Origin: MFD04716-140 sp963703125
GTDB taxonomy: Bacteria > Bacteroidota > Bacteroidia > Flavobacteriales > Flavobacteriaceae
Reading direction: 5' to 3'
Assembly (NCBI GenBank): GCA_963703125.1
Contig: OY969790.1
Location: forward strand, 3,224,001-3,288,000
Length of the DNA stretch: 64,000 bases
Positions within the stretch are counted from its first letter, which is position 1. Each line of letters begins with the position of its first letter. Shown piece by piece: positions 18,625-27,845 of the stretch. The translations under genes were made by a program, and so were the position numbers. The notes under the pieces are model-generated. The model did no database searches. It had not been told where the DNA came from and was given only the letters and a program-made list of their open reading frames with translations.

Positions 18625-19773
18625 ATGGAGTTCTTGAATGAATTTAGTCCAACTTTGGTAGTACATTCCCCTGGAAGAATTAATTTAATCGGAGAACATA
18701 CTGATTATAATTTGGGTTATGTTTTGCCTGCGGCAATTGATAAGAAGATACGTTTTAAATTCAGCAGGAATGATTCAGATACACTGTGCAATGTATTCAG
18801 CAAGGATTTTAACGTGGGCTTTCAATTGAATTTGGACCGAATTGAAAAAAGTTCTGTTGAATGGGAAAATTACATTTTAGGCGTTCTTGCCCAAATTTTA
18901 AAGCGAACCAAAGGCCTTAAAGGATTTGATTGCGTTTTGGAAAGCAACCTACCATCAGGTTCGGGATTAAGCTCTTCTGCGGCATTAGAGTGTGGGTTGG
19001 CCTATGGTCTAAATGAATTGTTCAAGTTGGATCTATCCAAAAGAGAAATTGTTGAGTTATCCCAGAAAGCCGAGCATGATTATGTAGGCACTCAGTGCGG
19101 TATAATGGATCAGTTTGCTTCCGTAATGGGCAAATCATCCCATGTTATTTTGTTGGACTGCCAATCCATTACACATGAAATGATACCTCTGAATTTAGGG
19201 GATTATAAAATAATAATGTTGAATACAGGGGTTTCGCATAATTTGGCAAGCAGCGAATATAATGTTCGCAAGCGTGAATGTGAGGCAGGAGTCGCAATTA
19301 TTCAAGAAAAAAATCCCAATGTAAAATCATTGCGTGATGTTACCCATACCATGTTAGAGGAAAACAGAGCCGAAATGGGCCAGACCGTCTATAGGAGATG
19401 TACTTTTATTCTGGATGAGAACGCTCGGGTTTTAGCGGTCACAAAGGCATTAAAAAAGAACAATCTGGAAGAGGTTGGTAGATTGCTTTATGAAGCGCAT
19501 GAGGGAATAAGAAATTGGTACAGTGTAAGTTGTCGGGAATCCGATTTTTTAGTGGATTATTCCAAGAACTATCCGTCTGTGTTGGGAGCAAGGCAAACCG
19601 GCGGTGGTTTTGGCGGATGTACCCTTAACATTGTTCATGAAAGTACTGTTGAAAATTTTGTTCTCGAAGCATCAAGGGCATATGAAAATAAATTTGGAAT
19701 AGAGCTAACATCTTTTGAAGCCGTACCGAGTGATGGAACCTCCTTATATGAAGTAATTACTAAAAAACCCTAA
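18625..19773 (+). CDS. galK: galactokinase
   Basis: A 382-residue GHMP kinase. The galactokinase signature GRINLIGEHTDYNLGYVLPAAID lies at ~15-37, the ATP loop is LPSGSGLSSSAALE, and the C-terminal motif is RQTGGGFGGCTLN. The ATG at 18625 follows the FGE stop by one base, so the two are co-transcribed. An in-frame start 10 codons upstream would overlap FGE. It phosphorylates D-galactose to galactose-1-phosphate for the Leloir pathway. galT and galE are not in the window. Confidence 0.93.
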   Translation: MEFLNEFSPTLVVHSPGRINLIGEHTDYNLGYVLPAAIDKKIRFKFSRNDSDTLCNVFSKDFNVGFQLNLDRIEKSSVEWENYILGVLAQILKRTKGLKGFDCVLESNLPSGSGLSSSAALECGLAYGLNELFKLDLSKREIVELSQKAEHDYVGTQCGIMDQFASVMGKSSHVILLDCQSITHEMIPLNLGDYKIIMLNTGVSHNLASSEYNVRKRECEAGVAIIQEKNPNVKSLRDVTHTMLEENRAEMGQTVYRRCTFILDENARVLAVTKALKKNNLEEVGRLLYEAHEGIRNWYSVSCRESDFLVDYSKNYPSVLGARQTGGGFGGCTLNIVHESTVENFVLEASRAYENKFGIELTSFEAVPSDGTSLYEVITKKP

Positions 19774-19794
19774 GGAATAGTCACTTGAAAGGGC

Positions 19795-20496
19795 CTAATT
19801 ATTTAGCAGTGCTTCCTCAAGCTCTATTTTTTTATGTTTACTTAGGGGAATCTTGCTACCACGAACTTCAACGGAAGCCGCATTGAATTTATCTACTTTG
19901 TCAAGATTCACAATATACGACTTGTGTATACGCAAGAATTTATCTTCGGGCAATCGTTCCATAAAAGATTTCATAGTCGACAGTACCAAAATACTCTCAT
20001 CCTCAGTTATTAATTTTATATAATCTCCGAAACCTTCGACCCATTTTATTTTTTTAGGGAAAACCTTTACCTTTTTCAAGTTACTTGTTACATAAATAAA
20101 GTCTTGATTGTCAACAGCATCTTGGGCCATTGAAACATTTAACAAAGCCCTTTTTATAGAATCCTTAAAACGCTCTTTAGAGATTGGCTTTAGAAGATAA
20201 TCCGTTACATTGTGATCAAAGGCCTTTAAGGCATAATTAGGATTACCGGTAACCAAAATAATTTGTGGACGACTTTCAAGTGATTCCAATAGATCAAAGC
20301 CTCCCACTATAGGCATTTCAACATCAAGAAAAAGAAGGTCGACGGCATTTTTCTTGATACTTGACCTTGCGCTTATACCACTTTGAAATTCATCCACAAG
20401 AATAAGGTCGGGATGGTCTTCAATGAGTTTGACAAGGGCTGCCCTCTGTACGGCAGAGTCATCAATAACCATGCATTTTAAGATGATGGAAGACAT
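19795..20496 (-). CDS. LytTR-family response regulator
   Basis: A 233-residue protein counted from the ATG at 20494-20496 (MSSIILKCMVIDDS); another start lies six codons upstream. The receiver domain has D12/D13 and the phosphoacceptor D58 (LLFLDVEMP), with LLKPIS supplying the conserved lysine. The C-terminal LytTR DNA-binding domain shows KKIKWVEGFGDYIKLI and RIHKSYIVNLDKV. Genes of this kind usually pair with a 7TM-type histidine kinase; none is adjacent here, so it is an orphan. It is convergent with galK. Confidence 0.9.
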   Translation of the reverse strand: MSSIILKCMVIDDSAVQRAALVKLIEDHPDLILVDEFQSGISARSSIKKNAVDLLFLDVEMPIVGGFDLLESLESRPQIILVTGNPNYALKAFDHNVTDYLLKPISKERFKDSIKRALLNVSMAQDAVDNQDFIYVTSNLKKVKVFPKKIKWVEGFGDYIKLITEDESILVLSTMKSFMERLPEDKFLRIHKSYIVNLDKVDKFNAASVEVRGSKIPLSKHKKIELEEALLNN

Positions 20497-20835
20497 ATAA
20501 CTATATTTACCCAATTCTAATTATCATAAAATTAGATAATAGAAACGAAGTTCGCAAAGACGACATTTTGAATTTGATTTGATAGGCAAAGATACTCACT
20601 ATTGATTAATAATGGTAAACTTCTTAATTGTTGACTTGTTGACAGGTCACAAATGTTGAGAATAAAACATTTAAACCTGTTGGGGTTGCTTATTTTCAAT
20701 GAAAATTGAAGTAGGTGGTCCTATATTTTTAATGTGCACAACAGATTTGAAACTATCGAAAAATGGGTTCTAAAAATGAAGGGGGTCAAAAATAACTTTT
20801 GATAACTTTTAATGTAAGGTTTTTTTCAAAAAACC

Positions 20836-20843
20836 TACTTTTG
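20836..20843 (+). promoter_or_regulatory. candidate -7 element for trxB; AT-rich intergenic region
   Basis: TACTTTTG matches TAnnTTTG and ends 29 bases before the trxB ATG, a sensible leader. No TTG lies at the best distance upstream, so confidence is moderate. The surrounding 20497-20872 gap, between the divergent LytTR gene and trxB, is AT-rich and holds no ORF. It contains two copies of TAACTTTT (20793-20800 and 20803-20810). Confidence 0.45.
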
Positions 20844-20872
20844 CCATATAAATTATATTGAAACACTTAAAT

Positions 20873-21838
20873 ATGTCAGAGAAATTGGAAAGATTGAAGA
20901 CCTTGATTATTGGGTCTGGCCCCGCTGGATATACAGCAGCAATTTACGCGGCCAGAGCAGATTTGAAACCTGTTGTTTATACAGGTATGGAGCCTGGTGG
21001 ACAACTTACCACTACGACAGAAGTTGACAATTTTCCAGGATATCCAGAAGGTATTGATGGACCAACAATGATGATCCAATTACAACAACAGGCTGAAAGG
21101 TTTGGTACAGAGGTGAGAATTGGAATGGTTACGGCGGTTGAATTAAGTGATGAAATAGGGGGCATTCATAAGGTGACTGTCGACAATGTCAAGATTATTG
21201 AAGCGGAGACCATAATAATATCTACTGGGGCCACGGCCAAATATTTGAATATACCAAGTGAACAACGTCTAAGGGGCGGAGGAGTATCGGCCTGTGCCGT
21301 TTGTGATGGATTCTTTTATAAAGGTCAGGAAGTTGCCATTGTAGGTGCTGGGGATACCGCTGCCGAAGAGGCCTCTTATTTGGCCAATATATGCAAGAAG
21401 GTAACCATGTTGATACGCAAGGACCACATGCGAGCATCCAAAGCGATGCAGCACAGGGTACACAGTTTGAAGAATATTGAGGTTAGATACAATACCGAGG
21501 TAGATGAAGTTTTGGGTGATCAGGTTGTTGAAGGACTCAGAATGGTCAATAATCAAACAGGTGAGAAGGAAGATATCGCAATCACAGGATTGTTCGTAGC
21601 GATAGGGCACAAACCAAATACCGATATTTTCAAAGGCCAATTGGAGATGGATGATGTTGGTTACATCAAAACAAAAGGGAAAACTACAAAGACCAATAAA
21701 CCGGGCGTTTTTGCTTGTGGCGACGCTCAGGACAAAGAATATCGACAGGCGGTTACCGCGGCAGGTACAGGTTGTATGGCAGCATTGGACGCTGAACGTT
21801 ATCTGGCAACCGTTGAAACACCGGAAGAAGTCGCATAA
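20873..21838 (+). CDS. trxB: thioredoxin-disulfide reductase
   Basis: A 321-residue flavoprotein from the ATG at 20873; a TTG five codons upstream is a less likely start. The FAD motif IIGSGPAGYTAAIYAARA is at ~12-29, the redox pair C141/C144 is in CAVCDGF, the NADPH motif is VGAGDTAAEEASYL, and the C-terminal FAD motif is GVFACGDAQD. It reduces thioredoxin with NADPH. It is a single-gene transcript that ends in a strong palindromic terminator. Confidence 0.95.
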   Translation: MSEKLERLKTLIIGSGPAGYTAAIYAARADLKPVVYTGMEPGGQLTTTTEVDNFPGYPEGIDGPTMMIQLQQQAERFGTEVRIGMVTAVELSDEIGGIHKVTVDNVKIIEAETIIISTGATAKYLNIPSEQRLRGGGVSACAVCDGFFYKGQEVAIVGAGDTAAEEASYLANICKKVTMLIRKDHMRASKAMQHRVHSLKNIEVRYNTEVDEVLGDQVVEGLRMVNNQTGEKEDIAITGLFVAIGHKPNTDIFKGQLEMDDVGYIKTKGKTTKTNKPGVFACGDAQDKEYRQAVTAAGTGCMAALDAERYLATVETPEEVA

Positions 21839-21854
21839 ATTATTCTTTCCATAA

Positions 21855-21886
21855 ATCAAAAAAGCCGCGATCGCGGCTTTTTTGAT
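21855..21886. terminator. perfectly palindromic bidirectional terminator
   Basis: A 32-base perfect palindrome centred at 21870/21871, with GC core GCCGCGA/TCGCGGC flanked by A6 and T6. It can end both trxB (rightward) and the convergent small lipoprotein gene (leftward). Confidence 0.92.
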
Positions 21887-21893
21887 ATTGGGT

Positions 21894-22367
21894 TTAATCT
21901 ATTCGTTTGTAATTCTCTGAGCTTATGCGGTTGCCATCTTCATCTACAAATATCTGACTATATTTATCCGTATCCAATTGAAGCTCCATGTTCCATTCCA
22001 TGTTTTCGTTGGCCAGCTTTAGCATAGAGGCGGACATATATTCAAGTTTTTCAGTCAATGTAGTGCCTGTAGTCTTATAAGAACCATAACCAAACCACTC
22101 GGCGGAATCCGCAGGCACATAGCGTGTCCACATAATTTTTCCATTGTAGAACATTTTGATTTGACGATAGCCTTCAGTGGACATTATAGTGTCGGTGATA
22201 TCTTGTCCATCATAATTAAATCGACTAACAAGCTCCCAAGTACCTTCAATTGTTGGAGATTTCATTGCTGATTTGCTTGGTGAAGTTGCTTGTGCCTTGG
22301 TAGTCGTACAGTTTATTACGGATAAAAACATAAACAAGAGGCAAACAATTTGGAATACTTTTTTCAT
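21894..22367 (-). CDS. hypothetical lipoprotein, lipocalin-like
   Basis: A 157-residue protein with a lipoprotein-type signal (LLFMFLSVINC, Cys20). The mature part opens with IEGTWELVSRFNYDGQ and contains KIMWTRYVPADSAEWFGYGSY and LQLDTDKYSQIF, a pattern of short beta strands like the lipocalin-like DUFs of Bacteroidota. I recognise no catalytic residues. Likely an outer-membrane or periplasmic small-molecule binder; function unknown. Confidence 0.7.
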   Translation of the reverse strand: MKKVFQIVCLLFMFLSVINCTTTKAQATSPSKSAMKSPTIEGTWELVSRFNYDGQDITDTIMSTEGYRQIKMFYNGKIMWTRYVPADSAEWFGYGSYKTTGTTLTEKLEYMSASMLKLANENMEWNMELQLDTDKYSQIFVDEDGNRISSENYKRID

Positions 22368-22476
22368 GGCAGTGTTATTTAGGAGTTATACTTCCGTTTT
22401 GCCATTAAAAGTTACAAAAAATAATGTTAATATTTTAATATTTAGAGTGGTTAATTATCATATCCACAATATAATA

Positions 22477-23544
22477 CTAGATATTTTCAGAAATTTTAAA
22501 TGGGTACTGGTTTAAGGAACCTGATAGTTTATTGATGTCATCCTCGAAATGATTGGCACTTAAAACGATTCTGCTCATTAGATTATCTTTCCCATCTGGA
22601 TATCTAAAATTTGTTGTGACGATACCCTTTTTTTGCAAATGGGCGATTAAATTGGAATTGGTAAATGAGAATGCCGGATGATCTTTCATGAACCGAAAAC
22701 TATTAAGGTGCCTTAGATTCGAGATAAAAAGATCAATATTTTGAAGTAGTTTCATTCTTTTCAATGAAATAATTTCATTCCCATCGATTAAAGTTGCAAT
22801 GGCCGCGGGACTGGCTGGACTAGCGCTTCCAAAAAAGGCAGAATCACTAAGTTGGTCAATTAATTTACCAGCACCAAAGATAGCCCCTGCTTGAGTGCCA
22901 AGACCTTTGCCCAATGATGCGCATACAATAAGTTTTTCAGCCCCAAATTCTTGAATGGTCCTAAAAACCCCGCCACCATTTTTACCAAGAATACCAATGC
23001 CATGTGAGTCGTCTACAACTAAGCTTATATCTTTTAACGGAAGGGATCGCAATCCGTCAAAATTAGGATAGTTACATCCTGAAAAATCAACTGAATCTAC
23101 CAAGACGACCGGTTTTATATTTTTTTCGGATTCAAGATGGGATCTAACCGCAATGTTCAAACTGGCAAAGGTGGTATAGTCCTTTGGTTTTACTTGGTGC
23201 AATGCCGAATGGCTGTTTGGGGCGTAAAATAATTTGTACTTGGAAGTACTGAAATGCCGTGCCAAAAGCTGTCCGGCCAAATAACCGGATGACATTGTTA
23301 TGCACTTCTCGCTGCCAACCAATTCGGCAAGCCACTCCTCTGCTTTATCATAAATCGAAAGACGAATATTGGACTTTCTGGAAGCACCGTAACTGGTTCC
23401 ATACTTTCTTACATTGTCGATGAAAAGTGCTTGAAATTGGGGATCTGTCTGTAGCCCAAGATATGAGGTGCCCCCAAAATAAAGGTACTTTTGTCCTTGG
23501 ATCATAATTTCCCTATCAGGAAAGCTGTCAACGTAATTTATCAT
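22477..23544 (-). CDS. PLP-dependent alpha-oxoamine synthase-like enzyme (KBL/BioF family)
   Basis: A 355-residue fold-type I PLP enzyme resembling 2-amino-3-ketobutyrate CoA ligase and 8-amino-7-oxononanoate synthase. Visible are YFGGTSYLGL, YGTSYGASRKSN, the cofactor DDSHG (179-183) and the Schiff-base lysine K213 in ASLGKGLGTQAG. It is 30-40 residues shorter than typical KBL/BioF. It overlaps the dipeptide epimerase by 4 bases (ATGA), so the two genes are translationally coupled. The pairing hints at amino-acid or muropeptide metabolism; the exact acyl donor is unknown. Confidence 0.75.
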   Translation of the reverse strand: MINYVDSFPDREIMIQGQKYLYFGGTSYLGLQTDPQFQALFIDNVRKYGTSYGASRKSNIRLSIYDKAEEWLAELVGSEKCITMSSGYLAGQLLARHFSTSKYKLFYAPNSHSALHQVKPKDYTTFASLNIAVRSHLESEKNIKPVVLVDSVDFSGCNYPNFDGLRSLPLKDISLVVDDSHGIGILGKNGGGVFRTIQEFGAEKLIVCASLGKGLGTQAGAIFGAGKLIDQLSDSAFFGSASPASPAAIATLIDGNEIISLKRMKLLQNIDLFISNLRHLNSFRFMKDHPAFSFTNSNLIAHLQKKGIVTTNFRYPDGKDNLMSRIVLSANHFEDDINKLSGSLNQYPFKISENI

Positions 23545-24554
23545 GAGGTCAATGTTACACCACTTCCCCCTAGTTTTGGGAATACCAATTTCCCATCTTT
23601 AAGAATTCGGATACCTTCTGCTATATCTTCTCGGATCAATAAAGGACCATCCATATCAACATAGTCCAATTGAGGTAAAAGCTGGGCTATGGCGGATATT
23701 CCGACAGTGGATTCGGTCATACAGCCCACCATGACTTTTAAACCCATTTCCCTTGCTTTTTTGATCATTCGCAGGGCAGGAGTTAGGCCACCGCATTTGG
23801 TAAGCTTTATGTTGATGCCGCTAAAATGTAGTCCACATTTTTCGACATCGCTCTCAACTATACAACTCTCATCCGCAATTACCGGCAATACACTTTGATG
23901 TATTAGCCTTTCCATACCATCCCAATTAGTCGCCTTTAAAGGCTGCTCCAAGAACTCCACACCCAAAGCCTTTAGTTGAGGGGCATTTAAAATAGCTTCC
24001 TTAGCTGTCCAAGCACAATTTGCGTCTATCCTAAAAACCGAATCTGAATGCTCCCGCAAGGCCTTTACGATTTCAATATCATTTTTTGTCCCAAGTTTAA
24101 TTTTATAAATGGGCCATGGAACTTCTTTCATTTTCTCGACCATTTTTTCAATAGAATCAATACCAATGGTGTAGTTGGTAATGGGATATTTATCTATTGT
24201 TGTACCCCATATTTCATACAATGGTTTTCCCAGTAGTTTCCCATAAAGGTCATGCGCCGCCAGATCCAATGCGCAAATTGCAAAATTGGATAACTTTCGA
24301 TTCACCAAAAATTGATGAAATTCTTCTGGGGTTTTGAAATCAAAAGATTCAATTTCTTCCCTGACCCTTTCAATTTCCGCTATCATACTATTCAAGGTAA
24401 TTTCATAGTAGGGATTGGAGGTTGCCTCGCCGTAACCGTTCTTTCCATCTAAAGAGAGACAAGCAATTAAAGTATCCTGAGTATCATGTGATTCCCTCGA
24501 GATGCTGAAGGTGTGTTTTAAGGGTAATGTGTATTTTTTGAGAACAAGGTTCAT
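23541..24554 (-). CDS. dipeptide epimerase (L-Ala-D/L-Glu epimerase, enolase superfamily)
   Basis: A 337-residue enzyme from the ATG at 24552-24554 (MNLVLKKYTLPLKHTFSIS); a longer upstream reading is less likely. Residues of the muconate-lactonizing-enzyme subgroup are present: the KIK base (151-153), metal ligands D177 (RIDANCAW), E203 (FLEQPL) and D228 (ADES), and the second base in NIKLTKCGG. The set fits L-Ala-D/L-Glu epimerases, which recycle murein peptides, though related dipeptide specificities exist. It is the upstream gene of a two-gene leftward operon. Confidence 0.85.
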   Translation of the reverse strand: MNLVLKKYTLPLKHTFSISRESHDTQDTLIACLSLDGKNGYGEATSNPYYEITLNSMIAEIERVREEIESFDFKTPEEFHQFLVNRKLSNFAICALDLAAHDLYGKLLGKPLYEIWGTTIDKYPITNYTIGIDSIEKMVEKMKEVPWPIYKIKLGTKNDIEIVKALREHSDSVFRIDANCAWTAKEAILNAPQLKALGVEFLEQPLKATNWDGMERLIHQSVLPVIADESCIVESDVEKCGLHFSGINIKLTKCGGLTPALRMIKKAREMGLKVMVGCMTESTVGISAIAQLLPQLDYVDMDGPLLIREDIAEGIRILKDGKLVFPKLGGSGVTLTS

Positions 24555-24616
24555 TGAAAAAATGTTTACACGAAGATAGCAAAAGAGGTTTAAGCTTTCC
24601 AAACAGGTATAATCTT

Positions 24617-24650
24617 AAATAAAAAGCCCCGAAAGTGGTATCGAGGCCTT
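24617..24650 (-). terminator. terminator after the GIN-domain lipoprotein gene
   Basis: On the minus strand AAGGCCTCGA pairs with TCGGGGCTT (one bulged G and one G-U pair) and is followed by TTTTTATTT. It lies 54 bases past the stop of the 24705-25436 gene. Confidence 0.7.
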
Positions 24651-24704
24651 AACTTCATTGATTTTGATTGCTATATAGTTGATTCTATAACCGAATTGGC
24701 TACT

Positions 24705-25436
24705 TTAGTATTTATGAACACTCCCGGACATTGATTTCTTTTTTTCAAGTTCAGGACTGCCTGAATAGGAGATGTTTCCACCGCTACTGGCATCTGCCCT
24801 CAAGAATTCCGAAACTTGAATCTGTACATTCCCACCACTGCTGGCATCGGCAACACAATTATTGGACTCCAACTGTTTTGCATTGATGTTGCCACCACTA
24901 CTAACGTCAATATCCGCATTGTCAGTCTGCCCAGAAATATTCAGGTTTGCCCCACTACTGGCATCAATTTCCAAGTCATTGGCCACCAATTCAATTTTTA
25001 ATAGGGCTCCGCTGCTACCGTCAACAACTAGATTATCTGATTTTATGGTGTTCTCTGTTTCTAAATGTGAACCACTAGAAGCACTTAATTCTGTTATACT
25101 TGGAAGGGACACATAAACTTTTTTAGTAGCCCTGCCAATATTCTCTTCGGCATGAATACGCAATTTACCGTTGTTTATATCGGTTCGTATCAAGTCGATA
25201 ACATTATCATCTGCCTCTACTTCAATTTTAAAGTCGTCTGCCTGGGTCACATAGACCATAATGCCTTCCGAGGCAGAGATTCTCGTAAATTCATCGGTTA
25301 CGGAACGGCTGTCCGTAACAACATTGCCGTTGCCCTTTTTACCGGAACCAAAATCACCAATATTAATATCAAACCCGCAGGATGATAAAAATATACTCAT
25401 TAATACTGCGATTGCAATTCGTGCGATTGTTGTCAT
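24705..25436 (-). CDS. DUF2807 (head GIN domain) lipoprotein
   Basis: A 243-residue protein with a lipobox (FLSSCGF). The body is a repetitive beta-solenoid pattern: repeats of V-ASSGG/ASSGA (DASSGANLNI, DVSSGGNINA, DASSGGNVQI) running from residue ~130 to the end. This is the head GIN domain found on Bacteroidota surface proteins; the function is unknown, possibly envelope stress or adhesion. It is the downstream neighbour of the PspC-type gene, whose C-terminal repeats look similar. Together with PadR they form a leftward cluster. Confidence 0.85.
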   Translation of the reverse strand: MTTIARIAIAVLMSIFLSSCGFDINIGDFGSGKKGNGNVVTDSRSVTDEFTRISASEGIMVYVTQADDFKIEVEADDNVIDLIRTDINNGKLRIHAEENIGRATKKVYVSLPSITELSASSGSHLETENTIKSDNLVVDGSSGALLKIELVANDLEIDASSGANLNISGQTDNADIDVSSGGNINAKQLESNNCVADASSGGNVQIQVSEFLRADASSGGNISYSGSPELEKKKSMSGSVHKY

Positions 25437-25548
25437 GATTTTTGTTTTTGTTGATTGTTTAATGATTGATGTAAAATTGCTTTTAAAAATTAGTGTTTTT
25501 TATTTTCTTATACCCAACTGTTGAATAATGCGGATGGATCGTTAGGCC

Positions 25549-27345
25549 TTACTTATTATCATCCGTTTTTACCTTTACTCCATCGCTATTGATATCAATA
25601 TCTACACTATCTTCACTGCTTTTATCATTGGCTTTTATCTTAACGCCGTGCTCATTGATCTTCATTTTAAAAGATTCTCCGTTATCCTTGACATTGATAT
25701 CGATACCATTTTTGTTGATACGAATATGATTTTCACCATTATCTTGACCATCTTCCATAATTTCTGGGCAATTCTTACATTCTAGCTCCCCGCTAGAAGT
25801 CATTTGCCAAGTATAGTCCCCAAAATCACAGCCGTTCATATCTTGATCGTTATCGGCACGTAACGTCCAGCATCTGCCGTTCGATTTTTCATAGGTTAAA
25901 GCCATACCTACAGGAACAAACACAGTTACCCTGACCTCTTGGTCGTTCATTTTGTTTTCTCGGGCATAGGTCAGAAAGTCGTTAAGTACCAGGGAATTTC
26001 CCGCTACCTCATATGAATAGTTGATTTTCTCGGCGGTTTCACGTGCCTTCTGAAAAGAACTGCCATTGGCGTTTCTCCTGATTTCAATATGTACCATTGT
26101 GTCCTTTGATTTTTTAAGATTTATCCGAACATCTGGAGATACCAGGAATTCACCATCTTTATCATAGTCAAGAATAATACCGTTGACCCCAATATTGTTT
26201 CCGTCTTCTTCTACATCTGAAGATTTCATTATAATATTCAAAGTGTCCATTGGTTGTTCAAAAACAATTTCGTTCTGAACTTTCGTGCTCCCGGAATATG
26301 CATGGGCTGCAGCTTCTCTGACGCCCAGTACTATAAGGCTTATCAAAGAGATCAACCATAGCCCTAGAAGTGAATATTTTGCTATGCTACCTATTGATTT
26401 CAAATTATTGACCAATATTTTCAACCCCAAATAGAGAAGAAAGAAAAATGGAATGCCAATAGCAAAGAAGCTTAGAAGGGACACAAGCCACACCGGTGTA
26501 TTCGTTGAATTGACAATGTTGTAAAAATCAACTCCGGGAATATGGATGGCATCTAAAATACCCACGGTGAATAGCCCTATAAACAATCCAATGATCGTAG
26601 AAGCTCCTATGATTATAAGTAGAATCCCGATAAACTTTCCAAAGACTTTGAAGCAGAACATTATTAGGTCTCCCAAGGCATCGAAAAAGGTTCTACCACT
26701 ACTCTTAACTTTGTTCCCAACACCTTCATAGTCAACATTTTTGACACGTTCGGCCACATCATCAAACCCCTCTTTTACTTTGCGTTCAATATTGCTAATA
26801 TTGACTGCTTCGCCACGCATATCCAGTTTTTGGGAGGTTGTTGAAGCAACCGGAATTAAGATCCATAATAGTCCGTACAATAAGATGAATCCACCTCCCG
26901 AACCAATGGTCAGAAAAATCCATAATAAACGTACCCATAGTGCATCTATTCCAAAATAATGACCCAAGCCCGAAGATACGCCGGCTACATATTTTTGATC
27001 AATGTCACGATATAATTTTTTGGATTTTCTGGTTTCACCCGACTTGAAGTTTGATTTTGGCTCGTCTTCAAAGATCTCCTCATCAACCATGTAATCTTCA
27101 GGTTGCCCCATGATCTTGATTACTTCGTCAACTTCTTTTTCTGTGATCACCTGTCGCTCATTTTCTAATTTTTCGTAGAAAAGTTCGGCAATACGGGCTT
27201 CTATATCTGCCTGTATCTCGTCGCTACCAGGTGTATTGGCGAAAGAACGTTTTATCGATTCTAAATATCGACGCATTTTGTCATACGCCTGTTCATCAAT
27301 ATGAAAAAGGGTATTTGCGAGATTTATGTTTACTGTCTTGTTCAT
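25549..27345 (-). CDS. PspC-domain membrane protein with C-terminal DUF4097-like/beta repeat region
   Basis: A 598-residue protein. A cytoplasmic N-terminus (residues 1-~105) includes an amphipathic helix region and acidic linker. The PspC domain follows at ~110-172 (KLYRDIDQKYVAGVSSGLGHYFGIDALWVRLLWIF and a helix). About four more transmembrane helices lie between 220 and 350. The periplasmic tail (~360-598) ends in repeating ININSDGV/IDINVKDNGE-type strands. PspC proteins sense or buffer membrane stress. It overlaps PadR by one base (TAATG), so it is very probably co-transcribed with and repressed by PadR. Confidence 0.85.
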   Translation of the reverse strand: MNKTVNINLANTLFHIDEQAYDKMRRYLESIKRSFANTPGSDEIQADIEARIAELFYEKLENERQVITEKEVDEVIKIMGQPEDYMVDEEIFEDEPKSNFKSGETRKSKKLYRDIDQKYVAGVSSGLGHYFGIDALWVRLLWIFLTIGSGGGFILLYGLLWILIPVASTTSQKLDMRGEAVNISNIERKVKEGFDDVAERVKNVDYEGVGNKVKSSGRTFFDALGDLIMFCFKVFGKFIGILLIIIGASTIIGLFIGLFTVGILDAIHIPGVDFYNIVNSTNTPVWLVSLLSFFAIGIPFFFLLYLGLKILVNNLKSIGSIAKYSLLGLWLISLISLIVLGVREAAAHAYSGSTKVQNEIVFEQPMDTLNIIMKSSDVEEDGNNIGVNGIILDYDKDGEFLVSPDVRINLKKSKDTMVHIEIRRNANGSSFQKARETAEKINYSYEVAGNSLVLNDFLTYARENKMNDQEVRVTVFVPVGMALTYEKSNGRCWTLRADNDQDMNGCDFGDYTWQMTSSGELECKNCPEIMEDGQDNGENHIRINKNGIDINVKDNGESFKMKINEHGVKIKANDKSSEDSVDIDINSDGVKVKTDDNK

Positions 27346-27683
27346 TACTTGCTGTTTTTTGTGTTGGTTACCAAATTGGTAGCGTTTCTTAATTCATCCC
27401 AAGTGCTATCTAGTTCCCTTAGGAAAAGTTTGCCTGTCTCTGTTAATGTATAGTATTTCCTTGGTGGTCCCGATGTGGACTCTTCCCATCTATAATTTAG
27501 CAGTCCCGCATTTTTCAATCGGGTCAATAGGGGGTAAATAGTTCCCTCTACGACGAGCATTTTAGCGTCCTTAAGGGTGTCTAGAATTTCCGATGCGTAT
27601 TTGTCCTTTCCGTTCAATACCGAAAGTATACAATATTCCAGCACTCCCTTGCGCATTTGTGCCTTTGTGTTTTCTACATTCAT
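27345..27683 (-). CDS. PadR-family transcriptional regulator
   Basis: A 112-residue winged-helix protein from the ATG at 27681-27683 (MNVENTKAQMRKGVLEYCIL), which has an A/G-rich ribosome binding site just upstream; a further in-frame ATG at 27743 is less likely. The PadR signature is clear: MLVVEGTIYPLLTRLKNAGLLNYRWEESTSGPPRKYY. It probably represses its own PspC operon. A cluster of TTTGATTR-type repeats at 27761-27850, upstream of this gene, could be its binding region. Confidence 0.9.
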   Translation of the reverse strand: MNVENTKAQMRKGVLEYCILSVLNGKDKYASEILDTLKDAKMLVVEGTIYPLLTRLKNAGLLNYRWEESTSGPPRKYYTLTETGKLFLRELDSTWDELRNATNLVTNTKNSK

Positions 27684-27845
27684 AATTTCTTTTTTCTTTT
27701 TATGCGGAACCTTTTCGAGAATTCCTGAAACAATGGTCTGCATGGGTTAAATGTTCGTTTTTTGATCGATGAATAAACATCCTGATTGATTTTTGATTGA
27801 TGATTAAACTCCTACTTCAGGGTTTGATTAAGACCCTAGCTTTGA

